From NCBI GenBank assembly GCA_030635145.1, contig DAOVZK010000018.1, positions 1-36,429 of the forward strand: a stretch of 36,429 bases of DNA, written 5' to 3'. How positions within the stretch are numbered: the stretch's first letter is position 1; the number at the start of each line of letters is the position of its first letter. The DNA comes from Planctomycetota bacterium. Its GTDB lineage: Bacteria; Planctomycetota; Phycisphaerae; SM23-33. Below the pieces are notes generated by a model that did no database searches, had not been told where the DNA came from, and saw nothing but the letters and a program-made list of their open reading frames with translations. A program made the translations under genes and the position numbers. This document shows positions 8,955 to 17,133 of this stretch, piece after piece.

Positions 8955-8969
8955 ATAAAGGGAAATCCC

Positions 8970-8997
8970 TTGACACTTGCGGAGATAATGTTAAATT
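8970..8997 (+). promoter_or_regulatory. sigma70-type promoter in front of the candidate small RNA
   Basis: A perfect -35 hexamer TTGACA (8970-8975) is followed after 16 bp by TAAATT (8992-8997, 4 of 6 matches to the -10 consensus). No protein gene follows on this strand, but a strongly structured sequence ending in a terminator does. Confidence 0.5.
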
Positions 8998-9003
8998 CGC
9001 AGC

Positions 9004-9148
9004 AAGGTTGAGAGGAATCGACCTGTTCTTAAAACCGCAGTATGCGATATCAGAGTTTCGGGGGATTTTCCCGAACACAATTGCCCTGATCAGAACGTAT
9101 GCTGGCGGTTCATGTCTTTGGGGTCATGCGCTTTCCAGCATGTTTTTT
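9004..9148 (+). ncRNA. candidate structured small RNA, about 145 nt
   Basis: Three consecutive stems can be drawn by eye. The first is AGGTTG/CGACCT (9005-9010 with 9019-9024). The second is a compound arm closed by GTTCT/AGAAC (9025-9029 with 9092-9096), with inner helices ATCAG/CTGAT (9049-9053, 9086-9090) and TTCGGG/CCCGAA (9057-9062, 9070-9075). The third is ATGCTGG/CCAGCAT (9099-9105, 9135-9141), followed by G and six T. A promoter-like sequence sits just upstream. I cannot match it to 6S RNA, SRP RNA, tmRNA or a known riboswitch class. It could also be a regulatory leader whose gene has decayed. Confidence 0.45.
9099..9148 (+). terminator. rho-independent terminator of the candidate small RNA
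   Basis: The stem ATGCTGG (9099-9105) pairs with CCAGCAT (9135-9141). The run of six T begins one base later (9143-9148). The long loop contains a further CATG...CATG pairing. Confidence 0.5.
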
Positions 9149-9455
9149 CACTAATGGTTCGCTAACTGCCGCAACTAATACGTTAGCGTTCTATTGGAAA
9201 GGGCAAATTATGGGTGAAGAAGGAACTAGGGACGAGGGATTAGGCGCTGGGGAAGAGAAGAAGGAAGGGACAGGCACCGGCAACGCCGGGGGTAAAAGGG
9301 ACTAGGGAGTAGCAATTGTCGACTTCCAATTGGCAATTGTAAATTGGAGCTAGGAAATTGCGGCCCCGACGGGCCGCCCGATTGGCTGATGGAGTTAATC
9401 GAGAAGCACGCCGAAGAAAGTCTCCGGGAATTTAACGCTGGAGGTAACAAGGAAC

Positions 9456-9482
9456 TGGATCCTCGCCTGCGCGAGGATGACA
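9456..9482 (+). repeat. REP-like palindrome, family 1, copy C
   Basis: It is the same 27-bp unit as 247-273, with CCTCGCC in the left arm, giving a perfect CCTCGC/GCGAGG stem. Confidence 0.7.
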
Positions 9483-9525
9483 GCGGCAACGCCAATAACA
9501 AACCAAAACAACAGGAACCCCCCCC

Positions 9526-9552
9526 TGGATCCCCGCCTGCGCGAGGATGACA
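9526..9552 (+). repeat. REP-like palindrome, family 1, copy D
   Basis: It lies 70 bp from copy C in the same orientation and differs from it by one base. The pair forms a short direct array. Confidence 0.7.
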
Positions 9553-9652
9553 CCGCCTTTGGCGGTGTTAATTTGCCTCCGCGGCTCGCGGTTGCCTGCG
9601 ATGCTATCGCCCTCCGCCGCTGGCGGCCGGTGCTAGCAGCGGTTCTACAATC

Positions 9653-11698
9653 CTACGGGTTGCCCGCCTCTTTTCTTTCGCGCATCTTTCGTGCGTTGTC
9701 TATGGCTTTTTTGAGATAAACGTCAAAACCGGCGGGCTTGGGAAACGCCTTGGCGGGATCGAGACCTTCTTCTTTGCACAGCCGCGGTAGATACCCGCTA
9801 TATACAAACCGCAAATATATGGGGTAGAGCAATTCGGGGCTGTCCTGCATCGACAGATAAATATCGCTTCGCTGGTTCAGCGTCAGCGACAACCCAAGTC
9901 TCCGCGGATTACCCAACAGATCGAAAAGCGTAGGCCCCACTACTGTTGCGAAATTCGGCAACTTGTTTCGGTCGGCAGCTTTTTTCTGATAATCGTCGTA
10001 AAGTTTTTTAGTAAGTTTAAACTGCTTGCGATACGTAACCTGATCGCCCCGAAGCCCGCGGGCAAGATAAGCTCGCTTTAAGATGGGCTTCGTAATTTCC
10101 AAAAGAACGATATACCGCAAATTACCTGCCTCCAGCCGCCTGCGAAGATCCTCGATGACGTAATCTTCAACCGACACATATTCCCACTGTTTGCCGGTGC
10201 GTTTGTAATCGGTCTTGATAAAATCGTAGTACTTCTGGGCAGCTGTTATTCGACCATCGGTGTATAGCATCCGAATGGCCTCAATCAAAAAATTCACATG
10301 CCCTGCACCAAGGACGTTATTCTCGAAAGTCCGCTGCTTACCACGAAGTTTACCTTCGCTGGCGAGGCGTGCGTCTCGCTTGGTCAACGCTTCAATATAA
10401 CGCATATGCTGCTGGTGCGTGGGGTCGATATATCTCAGGTCGGCTGTCTCGTAGTAATCGGGGTAATTGGGATCCTGCGTAAGCGCCAAATTCACCAGCC
10501 CGGTAGCGATGAGAGTCTTCATCGAATTCAAAACGTTCCTGCTATTATTAAGAACGTTCGCACCCCGCGGATCTGACGGCTTGCAGACATATTCGCCGTA
10601 AGACGCCCAGTAAAGTGCCGCCGGCATCGCGTGCCGCCAGTCGAACGGCGAATCGTATTTGACCATCAGATCGTACATATACTGCGGATCCATGCGGTAG
10701 GTATTCCACAACAGCTGAGCCCGCACGAAGGCAAGTAGCGCGTTGCGTTGCGGTGCGTAGTCCTTGGAGTTAATCAGATCGTAGACGGCGGCGTTTTTTT
10801 CATCGCGTTGGACGGGAATTACTCGGATGGCTTGGGCGGGATAGTCTTGGCTGTAATTGTTATATGCGTTCAAAAATGCGTTGTCAGCAAGATCGTTATT
10901 GGAGTCTTTCGTGGCTTTGGCAACGTCGATTTTCAGGTTCCCCAGAAGCTCGACGTACTTTTTAATTTTCGGATCCCGCATCAACTTTGCCAGCTGATCT
11001 TTCTGAATCGCATCGATGCCCTGCCGAGAAAGCGCCTTGTCCAGCGGTGCGTCGGCGATAGGTTTGAAGGCGGCGATGGTAAGTTGCGTTTCTTCTTCTA
11101 AGGTACGATTTAGTTCGTCATCAAACGGAGGAGCACCGAGAAGCTTTTGCATAATCCCTGCCCATCGCGACTTGTAGGATTCATGCATTTCGTCCATTCG
11201 CCCGCCGATTTTGAAGTAGAACGTCCAAGAGAGTTCCTTATACAGCAAAATCGTTCGCGGATTTAAGACTATCCCGCGGTCGCGCAAGAGTTTTATCCCG
11301 TTGTAAACCCACCGCCACCGTTCCGGTGGGGTTTGCGTCGTCACGGAAATGTTAAACGCCATGTTCCACGCCTGGAAAGCCCACACCCCACCTTGGTACG
11401 GCTGGAGGGTACAAATCATCTCTGCTTTCTGGTTCGCATCGTAATGCCGCCCTTCCTGATGGGCCTCCTGTGAAGCAATCCACAAATAATTCACCGCCAA
11501 AATTCGCAGCCCCCCCGGAATAATTGTCAAAACCGCAAGTTCGGGGCTTCGCTGCATAGCTGCACGATTTTCTTCGGTCACCAGCTCAGAGTCAATGCTC
11601 TGTTGCTCTATCGGCGCAAGCAGCATTCCCGAGGTGACAAACATCACCACCGCCAAGGCGAAGCACAAAATTTGTATCAGTCTGGAACGACCCGACAT
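9653..11698 (-). CDS. 681-aa membrane-anchored protein of the ABC/SPFH operon
   Basis: The protein begins with one clear membrane helix (residues about 8-28), followed by a large, mostly helical extracytoplasmic or cytoplasmic part. Near residues 50-80 the segment IIPGGLRILAVNYLWI is hydrophobic and may re-enter the membrane. The region rich in Tyr/Trp-containing helices (DANQKAEMI, PYQGGVWAFQAWN) recalls TPR-like packing. I recognise no catalytic motif or named family. Its start is 14 bp after the stop of the ABC permease gene, and it is the last gene of a six-gene minus-strand block. The likely role is an accessory subunit of the transporter, for example for substrate handling outside the membrane, comparable in position to auxiliary proteins of gliding-type ABC-2 systems. 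That role is inference from position only. Confidence 0.65.
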   Translation of the reverse strand: MSGRSRLIQILCFALAVVMFVTSGMLLAPIEQQSIDSELVTEENRAAMQRSPELAVLTIIPGGLRILAVNYLWIASQEAHQEGRHYDANQKAEMICTLQPYQGGVWAFQAWNMAFNISVTTQTPPERWRWVYNGIKLLRDRGIVLNPRTILLYKELSWTFYFKIGGRMDEMHESYKSRWAGIMQKLLGAPPFDDELNRTLEEETQLTIAAFKPIADAPLDKALSRQGIDAIQKDQLAKLMRDPKIKKYVELLGNLKIDVAKATKDSNNDLADNAFLNAYNNYSQDYPAQAIRVIPVQRDEKNAAVYDLINSKDYAPQRNALLAFVRAQLLWNTYRMDPQYMYDLMVKYDSPFDWRHAMPAALYWASYGEYVCKPSDPRGANVLNNSRNVLNSMKTLIATGLVNLALTQDPNYPDYYETADLRYIDPTHQQHMRYIEALTKRDARLASEGKLRGKQRTFENNVLGAGHVNFLIEAIRMLYTDGRITAAQKYYDFIKTDYKRTGKQWEYVSVEDYVIEDLRRRLEAGNLRYIVLLEITKPILKRAYLARGLRGDQVTYRKQFKLTKKLYDDYQKKAADRNKLPNFATVVGPTLFDLLGNPRRLGLSLTLNQRSDIYLSMQDSPELLYPIYLRFVYSGYLPRLCKEEGLDPAKAFPKPAGFDVYLKKAIDNARKMRERKEAGNP

Positions 11699-11712
11699 TT
11701 GAAATCCTCTTA

Positions 11713-13392
11713 CTATACCTGCACTCTGGCTAATTCACGCTTACGGAAAATAAGGCATCCGACGGTGAGATAAAACGTCGTGCGTATCACGATACTCCAC
11801 AGCACCGCGGAACCAACATTCCGCCAAGGAATGTTTAACCCGTCTACCAGTTTGTCGGATGGGCTCATTTCCGTGAAATTCGGCATGATCACTTTCACGA
11901 CATAACTTACAACCACGCCCATCTGTGAAGTGAAATCAAGCTCACCGAAACTCGACTTGCCGATTCCAAGGGCGTCGGATAACCAATCGATAATCCATCC
12001 GCTAGCCAGCAGAACCGAGCACGACAGTACCCCGACCGGAAACGACAGGAAGCTGCCCATAAACACGCCCAAAGCGGACAGAAAAACCAACTGGCAGAAC
12101 ACTAAAATAACCGCCCGTATAAAATTCCCCGTAAATCCGCCGACTCGATACAGCAGCGAAACGTTTTTGCTCCTAATCGAAACGCTGGAGACCGGTGGTT
12201 TGTTGACGTATCGAACTATCAGATTTCCGTTGCTTAACTCCTCTGGGGCAGCGATGGTGACGGTTGTCATTGTCCCGGTCGGACCTTCTCCGGGAAGTTG
12301 CTTGATGCGGAGTTTCGGAACGAGCATGGATTTGCCCCCCCCAGCTGGAACTTGTCCCTCTGTGGCGGAGTAAAACTCGATTGTGCGTTTAAGCGACTTT
12401 GCACCATTCCCAGCTGATACCTTGTAGCGAAGCTGTATTGTGGGATCGGCTTGGATTTCGACCTTGTCTCCGTCCTTGAGATTCGCTATCTCGCCCCGCT
12501 GCATATTCCCCGGATTAAACACCGCAAGAAAACGCCCTTTCTCCAACCGAGCGACCACACCATCGACGCCGTTTATCGTAACAGGCCCGCGAGGAACCAA
12601 TCGGCCACCCAGCCAGACCGGAACCGAAATTCCAATCAATCGACGCCGGGCCTCCTCGACATCCACACTTTCAACAATTCCCGCCCCGCGAGTTTTTTCG
12701 CCAATAACCGGAAGCCCCTTAAACATCCAAAATAAAGCACCACCCGGCCGAGCAGACGACAGCCCTTCCTTGACCTGCTGTTCCAAATCTTTGTCAAACA
12801 TTTCTTCGGCCTTTTCGCGGGTAAGACCTCTTTGCGATTCGTACGCTTCCAAAAAAGAGTTCAGAAGGCCCCGCTTACGGAAAATTTCTTTTTGATCAGC
12901 GGCTATCTGTTTGTAGTTGGGGATAATTGGGGACTGCTCTTGGCGGGCGGTGAAAATTTCCGTCTCGATTATCCGCCTGTCGGTGTAGTTGCGTGCCTGT
13001 TTTTCCCGGAGATACTGCGAGAAAAGAAAGATGCTCCCAGCTGCGATGGCAAGCAGCAATGCATTTAAAACAACCACACCCAACCATCGCCCAACGAGAT
13101 ATTCCCATCGTCCCAGAGGCTTGGCGATGATCAAATATATGTGCTTTTGGCTTATGTCACCGGCGACGACCGAAACAGTTACCAGCACGGTAACAATGCT
13201 CAGGAGAATTCCGGTAATGCTAACGCTATAGCTCAGAAATGTGCGGATGTTACCGGCCAGAGTCCCATCACCGGTCATCACGTAAGGCAAGGCAATGAGG
13301 CAACCCGCAAGCAGCAGAATGAATGCAACTGCAATTTTCATTCGGATGCACTGGGAGAAAGTATGTCTGGCAACGGCGAAGATGTTTTTCAT
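11713..13392 (-). CDS. ABC-2 type transporter permease with large inserted domain
   Basis: This 559-aa membrane subunit of an ABC exporter has N-terminal membrane helices at about 17-35, 44-72 and 108-130. Then comes an unusually large soluble insertion of about 280 residues, including a charged helical stretch and beta-rich segments. The C-terminal membrane helices start near residue 415. The segment DISQKHIYLIIAKPLGRWEYLVGRW matches the coupling-region pattern of ABC-2 permeases (quoted here in pieces: IAKPLGR, YLVGRW). The same pattern is in the divergent permease at 19575 (ISKPVSR, FVLGKF), so the two are paralogues. The start ATG at 13392 overlaps the ATPase stop by four bases, showing translational coupling. 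Confidence 0.85.
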   Translation of the reverse strand: MKNIFAVARHTFSQCIRMKIAVAFILLLAGCLIALPYVMTGDGTLAGNIRTFLSYSVSITGILLSIVTVLVTVSVVAGDISQKHIYLIIAKPLGRWEYLVGRWLGVVVLNALLLAIAAGSIFLFSQYLREKQARNYTDRRIIETEIFTARQEQSPIIPNYKQIAADQKEIFRKRGLLNSFLEAYESQRGLTREKAEEMFDKDLEQQVKEGLSSARPGGALFWMFKGLPVIGEKTRGAGIVESVDVEEARRRLIGISVPVWLGGRLVPRGPVTINGVDGVVARLEKGRFLAVFNPGNMQRGEIANLKDGDKVEIQADPTIQLRYKVSAGNGAKSLKRTIEFYSATEGQVPAGGGKSMLVPKLRIKQLPGEGPTGTMTTVTIAAPEELSNGNLIVRYVNKPPVSSVSIRSKNVSLLYRVGGFTGNFIRAVILVFCQLVFLSALGVFMGSFLSFPVGVLSCSVLLASGWIIDWLSDALGIGKSSFGELDFTSQMGVVVSYVVKVIMPNFTEMSPSDKLVDGLNIPWRNVGSAVLWSIVIRTTFYLTVGCLIFRKRELARVQV

Positions 13393-14585
13393 TCACCGGA
13401 CTCCTTGTCGTTTCCAAGCAGATCATCAATCACGCTGCGGTCGGCCTGCGTCTGCGAAGGCTTTACGGTCGGCTTCGCGGTGGGCTTATTTGTGGGTGTT
13501 GGAGGAGCAGCGTCTTGCTGCGGTTTGGTGAGCAGTTCCTGCAAAACTTGGGTTTTGGGTTCTACTTGCTCAGGCTGAGGCGAGATGGGTTCGGGTTGCT
13601 CCGTTTTTTTCTCGGGCTTGGCTACGAGAGATTCGATAACGGCAGCGCCTTCGGGCTGGGCACCGTCGCGGGTTAAAAATTCTGCAACACCCGCACCGCC
13701 CAATGCCCCGCCGGTAGCAAGATGATGCCGCTGGGCATCTTCGACGATACGCAAAAACAGATTTTCGAGCTTGTCGTGAGGCGACCCCACCTCCACCAGT
13801 TCCCGACCTGCTTTTTCCAACGTCTGACGAATGGTCGCAAGCGTGGCGTCGTCAAGTTTGTCGGTGGTGATCTGCGTGAGCTCTTTGCGAGACAGCAGCT
13901 CGTCGATTTTGCCCTGAGTCTGCAGCTTACCGCCGTAAAGAATGCAAACGTTGTCGCAAACATCTTCGACATCACCGAGCAGATGGCTGGAAAGTATGAT
14001 TGATTTTCCGCGATGCACCAGCGTACGAATCAGATCCTTGAACTGCCGCGTGCCAATCGGATCCAACCCGCTCGTAGGCTCGTCGAGAATCAGCAGATCG
14101 GGATCGTTGATAAGTGCCTGCGCCAACCCGATACGCCGCTGCATACCCTTGGAATATTCACCCACCCTTCGATACGCCGCGCCCTTAAGCCCGACCATTT
14201 CGAGAAGCATGTCGATACGCTTGATCCGCTGGGCGCGCGGGATATGAAACAGTCGCCCGTAAAAATCCAACGTCTCACGAGCGTCCAGAAAATTGTACAA
14301 ATTCGACTCTTCGGGCAAGAATCCGATTCGCGCTTTGACCGCAACGTTTGTCGGGACCTTGCCGAAAATCGTGATTCGTCCCTTCGTCGGAAACAGCAGC
14401 CCGAGGATCATTTTCAGAGTGGTGCTTTTTCCCGAACCGTTAGGCCCTAAAAGCCCGAAAACTTCACGCGGGGCAATATTCAGATTAAGGTCGCTGACGG
14501 CGGTAACTTTTTCGCGCATCCAGAAATCGCGAAAAATCTTCGTCAACCCAACCGTCTGTACAACACTATCGCTCGTTGTTGCCAT
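13389..14585 (-). CDS. ABC transporter ATP-binding protein with Pro/Thr-rich tail
   Basis: This 398-aa protein is the motor subunit that hydrolyses ATP for the adjacent ABC-2 permease. The nucleotide-binding domain fills the first 235 or so residues: Walker A GPNGSGKST, signature YSKGMQRRIGLAQ, Walker B LLILDEPTSGLDP and the H-loop SSHLLGDVEDVCD. The family resembles multidrug/NatA/CcmA-like ATPases of ABC-2 exporters. Beyond residue 300 is a long low-complexity tail rich in Pro, Gln, Glu and Thr (PTPTNKPTAKPTVKP), unusual for this family and perhaps a tether. The gene starts 97 bp after the SPFH gene and overlaps the permease gene by four bases. No other ATPase gene lies in the block. Confidence 0.93.
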   Translation of the reverse strand: MATTSDSVVQTVGLTKIFRDFWMREKVTAVSDLNLNIAPREVFGLLGPNGSGKSTTLKMILGLLFPTKGRITIFGKVPTNVAVKARIGFLPEESNLYNFLDARETLDFYGRLFHIPRAQRIKRIDMLLEMVGLKGAAYRRVGEYSKGMQRRIGLAQALINDPDLLILDEPTSGLDPIGTRQFKDLIRTLVHRGKSIILSSHLLGDVEDVCDNVCILYGGKLQTQGKIDELLSRKELTQITTDKLDDATLATIRQTLEKAGRELVEVGSPHDKLENLFLRIVEDAQRHHLATGGALGGAGVAEFLTRDGAQPEGAAVIESLVAKPEKKTEQPEPISPQPEQVEPKTQVLQELLTKPQQDAAPPTPTNKPTAKPTVKPSQTQADRSVIDDLLGNDKESGE

Positions 14586-14682
14586 ACTTTTTCACCTTAT
14601 CGTTCGCCCGGGGGCGATAATTTCTCATCGCAGATTCAACCGATGAGTTTTCTTTTCTGAATTCGTTGTTTGCTCTGTCGTA

Positions 14683-16056
14683 CTAATTACCGGAGCTTTG
14701 TTTTCGGTTGTAGTCTCGTATTTCCTTTTTGATCCGCGGATCCTGATCAATCCTCAGCACCGTTCCGTCTTTACCGATAGTTATGTAGTTTTTGACAACG
14801 GTGGGTTCCGCAAAAATCTGATCGATGGTGTTGGCCCACTCGGTTTCGAGGAACAACTGCGGTGCCTTGGTGTAGTCGGCATAAAGCTTGTCGAATGTAT
14901 TTCCGCGTTTGGCGGCGTTCTGAATAACCTTCGTTTTGGCGGTTTCGGCATTTTTAATAATTTCCACAACCTCCCCACCCGTGGTAGCACTGGTGAGATT
15001 ACCGTCGATTTTTCCCAGCAGCACCTTGGATTGCTTCTCGTATTTTGCGATTATCTCGGGTTTCCCACCCGAACTTTTCAGCATCTGGAGCTGATCCTGC
15101 ACGCTGCTGTACTGCCCGATTAAGTCGTAGTCCTGACCTTCCTCCAAATCTTCCGGTTTTACCCCGCCAAGCCTCGCCGGATCGCCCACCAAAGCACGAG
15201 AGCAATTCGCACCGGCAGTTCCAACGAGAATTTTCGTTGCATCAGCCATCGCCTTATTAATCTTCTTTTCCTTGTCGGATTTGGCATTTTGAGCCTGTTC
15301 ATATGCCGTGTATGCCGCCAGCGGCCAGGTCTTGGCACGCTGACCCTGCGGCAGTAAAACGTTGGTGATGACAATTCCCCGAGTTTCACCGGGGGTAACT
15401 CCCATCAGCTCGTCTAACTGTATCTGGGCCTTTTCCTTGATCTCACGGAAGAATTCCTCGTGTTTAGATTGCAGTGCATCCGCGGTGCGGACAGCGGCAG
15501 CAGCGACGGCCTGCTCGCACAGCACCGAACGAAGAACTTCCTCGGGATTGCTGAGCTTACTCTTAAAGGCAAGCGGATTTTGCACCCTGTAGGTACAATC
15601 GAACTTCATATGAATCAGCGAACGGTCAGCCGTCATCAAATACCCTTCTTGCCCGGGTTTTAATCCGCCTTCACCGCGGCGGCGGGCAGAAAGCTTCCTG
15701 CCCCTTTCAGCAGCCAGTTCAAACAACCAGAAATTCTCGATGCTCAACCGCCGCTCCTGTGTTTTAACAAGCTCGATTTCACCTATCGGGAACGGCCAAT
15801 TGTAAGTCAGTCCGGGCTTCGCTATACCGGTGACCTTTCCGAAAACTTTCACGATACCAAGCTCCTTCTGCTCGACACTTTCGATGCCGGTGGCAAGAAA
15901 CAGTACCACGAATAGCACCATGATAAAGCTCAGCAGCTTGAAGCTGACGCGCAGTGCGTCGGCGAGGCTTTTCATGGCGGCGTCCGGGGGGTCGGTGCTC
16001 ATGTTTGGTTTAACATTCTGATTTTGTCCGAGATGTTCGTCTGTCATATTATTCAA
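14683..16056 (-). CDS. SPFH/band 7 protein, HflK-like
   Basis: The protein has 457 aa. One membrane helix at about 38-57 is followed directly by the SPFH domain start (SVEQKELGIVKVFGKV, PGLTYNWPFPIGE). The domain is followed by an alanine- and lysine-rich helical part (KSDKEKKINKAMADATKIL) typical of HflK/prohibitin coiled coils that build ring-shaped membrane scaffolds. In E. coli HflK pairs with HflC and controls FtsH, but no ftsH gene is in the window. It is the third of three consecutive SPFH genes, 67 bp after the HflC-like gene and 97 bp before the ABC ATPase. An internal Met at residue 4 or 19 could be the true start. Orthology to hflK is uncertain, so I leave the symbol empty. Confidence 0.85.
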   Translation of the reverse strand: MNNMTDEHLGQNQNVKPNMSTDPPDAAMKSLADALRVSFKLLSFIMVLFVVLFLATGIESVEQKELGIVKVFGKVTGIAKPGLTYNWPFPIGEIELVKTQERRLSIENFWLFELAAERGRKLSARRRGEGGLKPGQEGYLMTADRSLIHMKFDCTYRVQNPLAFKSKLSNPEEVLRSVLCEQAVAAAAVRTADALQSKHEEFFREIKEKAQIQLDELMGVTPGETRGIVITNVLLPQGQRAKTWPLAAYTAYEQAQNAKSDKEKKINKAMADATKILVGTAGANCSRALVGDPARLGGVKPEDLEEGQDYDLIGQYSSVQDQLQMLKSSGGKPEIIAKYEKQSKVLLGKIDGNLTSATTGGEVVEIIKNAETAKTKVIQNAAKRGNTFDKLYADYTKAPQLFLETEWANTIDQIFAEPTVVKNYITIGKDGTVLRIDQDPRIKKEIRDYNRKQSSGN

Positions 16057-16123
16057 TCTCGCAATTTGTTACTTTTATATATTCGTATGTTTGTATTTTG
16101 TGCAAATTAGTTCGGAGCGGCAA

Positions 16124-17047
16124 CTATTTAACCTGTGATGGATAAACATCCAGTGAGGGTTTTTGTCGCAGCCAGTGAAGTGCCGGAATCATGTCGGAAT
16201 CCAACACGAAAGTTGTGCGATCCTTGAAAGTTTTTCGCAGCGTATCCATCGACCTCAGGAACATTCCGAATTGCGGGTCTTCTTCAAACTTGCTGTAGGC
16301 TTTGGCGGCTTCGGCCTCGCCTTGGGTTTCGATATCCTTAGCTTTGCGGTCGGCAAACGCCAGAATCTTATTGCTGGCCGCTTTGGCCCGCCCGACGATT
16401 GCGGTGGCAACGGCCTCGCCCTGCGAAACGTAATTTTGAGCCTCTTTTTCGCGTTCCTTTTTCATATTCTCAATAACCGCAGCAGAAACAGATTCCGGCA
16501 GCCCAAGTGCGTCGATACCCAGAGTCATAATTTCGATGCCGTACTCTTGCAACAGCTTGTCCTCGAGGCCGTCCTTGATCTTGGCGGCGATTTCCTGGAG
16601 CTTCATATCCTTGGCGTTGGTGTTGACGAGGCTTTCCATATCGTAACCACCGACAACAGACGTCATCTGCGTTCCCAGCAGCGAGCGTATAGACGCTTCG
16701 ACACCGGTTATATCTTTCTTGGCCTTGATAAAACGCACCGGTTTTTTGATCCGCCACGTGCAAAACGTAGAGACCATAACCTGCATCTGCTTCTGGGTGC
16801 TGGTTTGCTTGTAGACCGATTTGAGGTCGTGCCCGCGAGAGTCCAGACGCACGACGCGTTCGACGGGGGCGGGCCATTTAAAGTGCAACCCGGCGTCTTG
16901 CGTTCCAGTATACACGCGCTTCACTTCCCCGAATTTCGTAATCAGCACGATATCCCGCGTTTCGTCAACTGTAAACGCCACCGTATAAAGCAGCAGTGTC
17001 AACAAGACCAACATCGCCAGTATTATGATTCCAATATGCTTCTTCAT
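16124..17047 (-). CDS. SPFH/band 7 protein, HflC-like
   Basis: This 307-aa protein has a membrane helix at about 4-26, then the SPFH domain (LITKFGEVKRVY, AGLHFKWPAPVERVV). The characteristic HflC-like helical segment follows (ENMKKEREKEAQNYVSQGEA, then TQGEAEAAKAYSKF). The EREKEA...GEA pattern is a hallmark of HflC and prohibitins. The length is near the usual 300-330 residues. It is preceded by the 769-aa SPFH gene (86 bp) and followed by the HflK-like gene (67 bp), so a hetero-oligomeric scaffold of two or three SPFH subunits is likely. No FtsH partner is present here. Confidence 0.9.
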   Translation of the reverse strand: MKKHIGIIILAMLVLLTLLLYTVAFTVDETRDIVLITKFGEVKRVYTGTQDAGLHFKWPAPVERVVRLDSRGHDLKSVYKQTSTQKQMQVMVSTFCTWRIKKPVRFIKAKKDITGVEASIRSLLGTQMTSVVGGYDMESLVNTNAKDMKLQEIAAKIKDGLEDKLLQEYGIEIMTLGIDALGLPESVSAAVIENMKKEREKEAQNYVSQGEAVATAIVGRAKAASNKILAFADRKAKDIETQGEAEAAKAYSKFEEDPQFGMFLRSMDTLRKTFKDRTTFVLDSDMIPALHWLRQKPSLDVYPSQVK

Positions 17048-17133
17048 TCTTGATTATCCTCGACTAAAAATGTCTTTGTTTTTCAACTCGCCCGCGAGTT
17101 TAATCGCGGAAAAATCCAAAGTCCGTTTGCCTT

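Larger units (their letters stand above)
8397..8969. other. repeat field downstream of the DHS-like gene
   Basis: There is no credible gene here. The stretch is a mosaic of short palindromes and direct words: a GGCCGGG/CCCCGGC hairpin near 8423-8442, a tandem word ACTGATAAACACGGATAAACACTGAT near 8511-8534 (split here as repeated GATAAACAC units), GTCGGC/GCCGAC near 8552-8569, copies of both REP-like families, and two adjacent TCCCGA/TCGGGA hairpins at 8884-8922. Confidence 0.6.
9149..9652. other. repeat field with possible gene remnant
   Basis: The stretch contains a CGCTAAC/GTTAGCG hairpin near 9160-9187, GA-rich words (ACTAGGGA types) at 9229-9310, an AATTG-rich palindrome near 9315-9359 and two REP-like copies. 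An ATG at 9211 preceded by AAAGGG opens a 31-codon frame of low-complexity residues. A frame at about 9368-9440 (PDWLMELIEKHAEES) looks helical and protein-like, but it reads on into a REP repeat. A decayed small gene is possible and unproven. Confidence 0.4.

Noticed and set aside
9653-9720. Pseudogene call for the 3' end of the 681-aa gene because it meets the repeat field
   Set aside because: The frame ends in a normal charged helical tail and a stop codon. The repeats begin outside it.
16163-17053. 296-codon plus-strand frame antisense to the HflC-like gene
   Set aside because: The minus-strand product has a full SPFH protein with normal length. The antisense frame has no recognisable domain.
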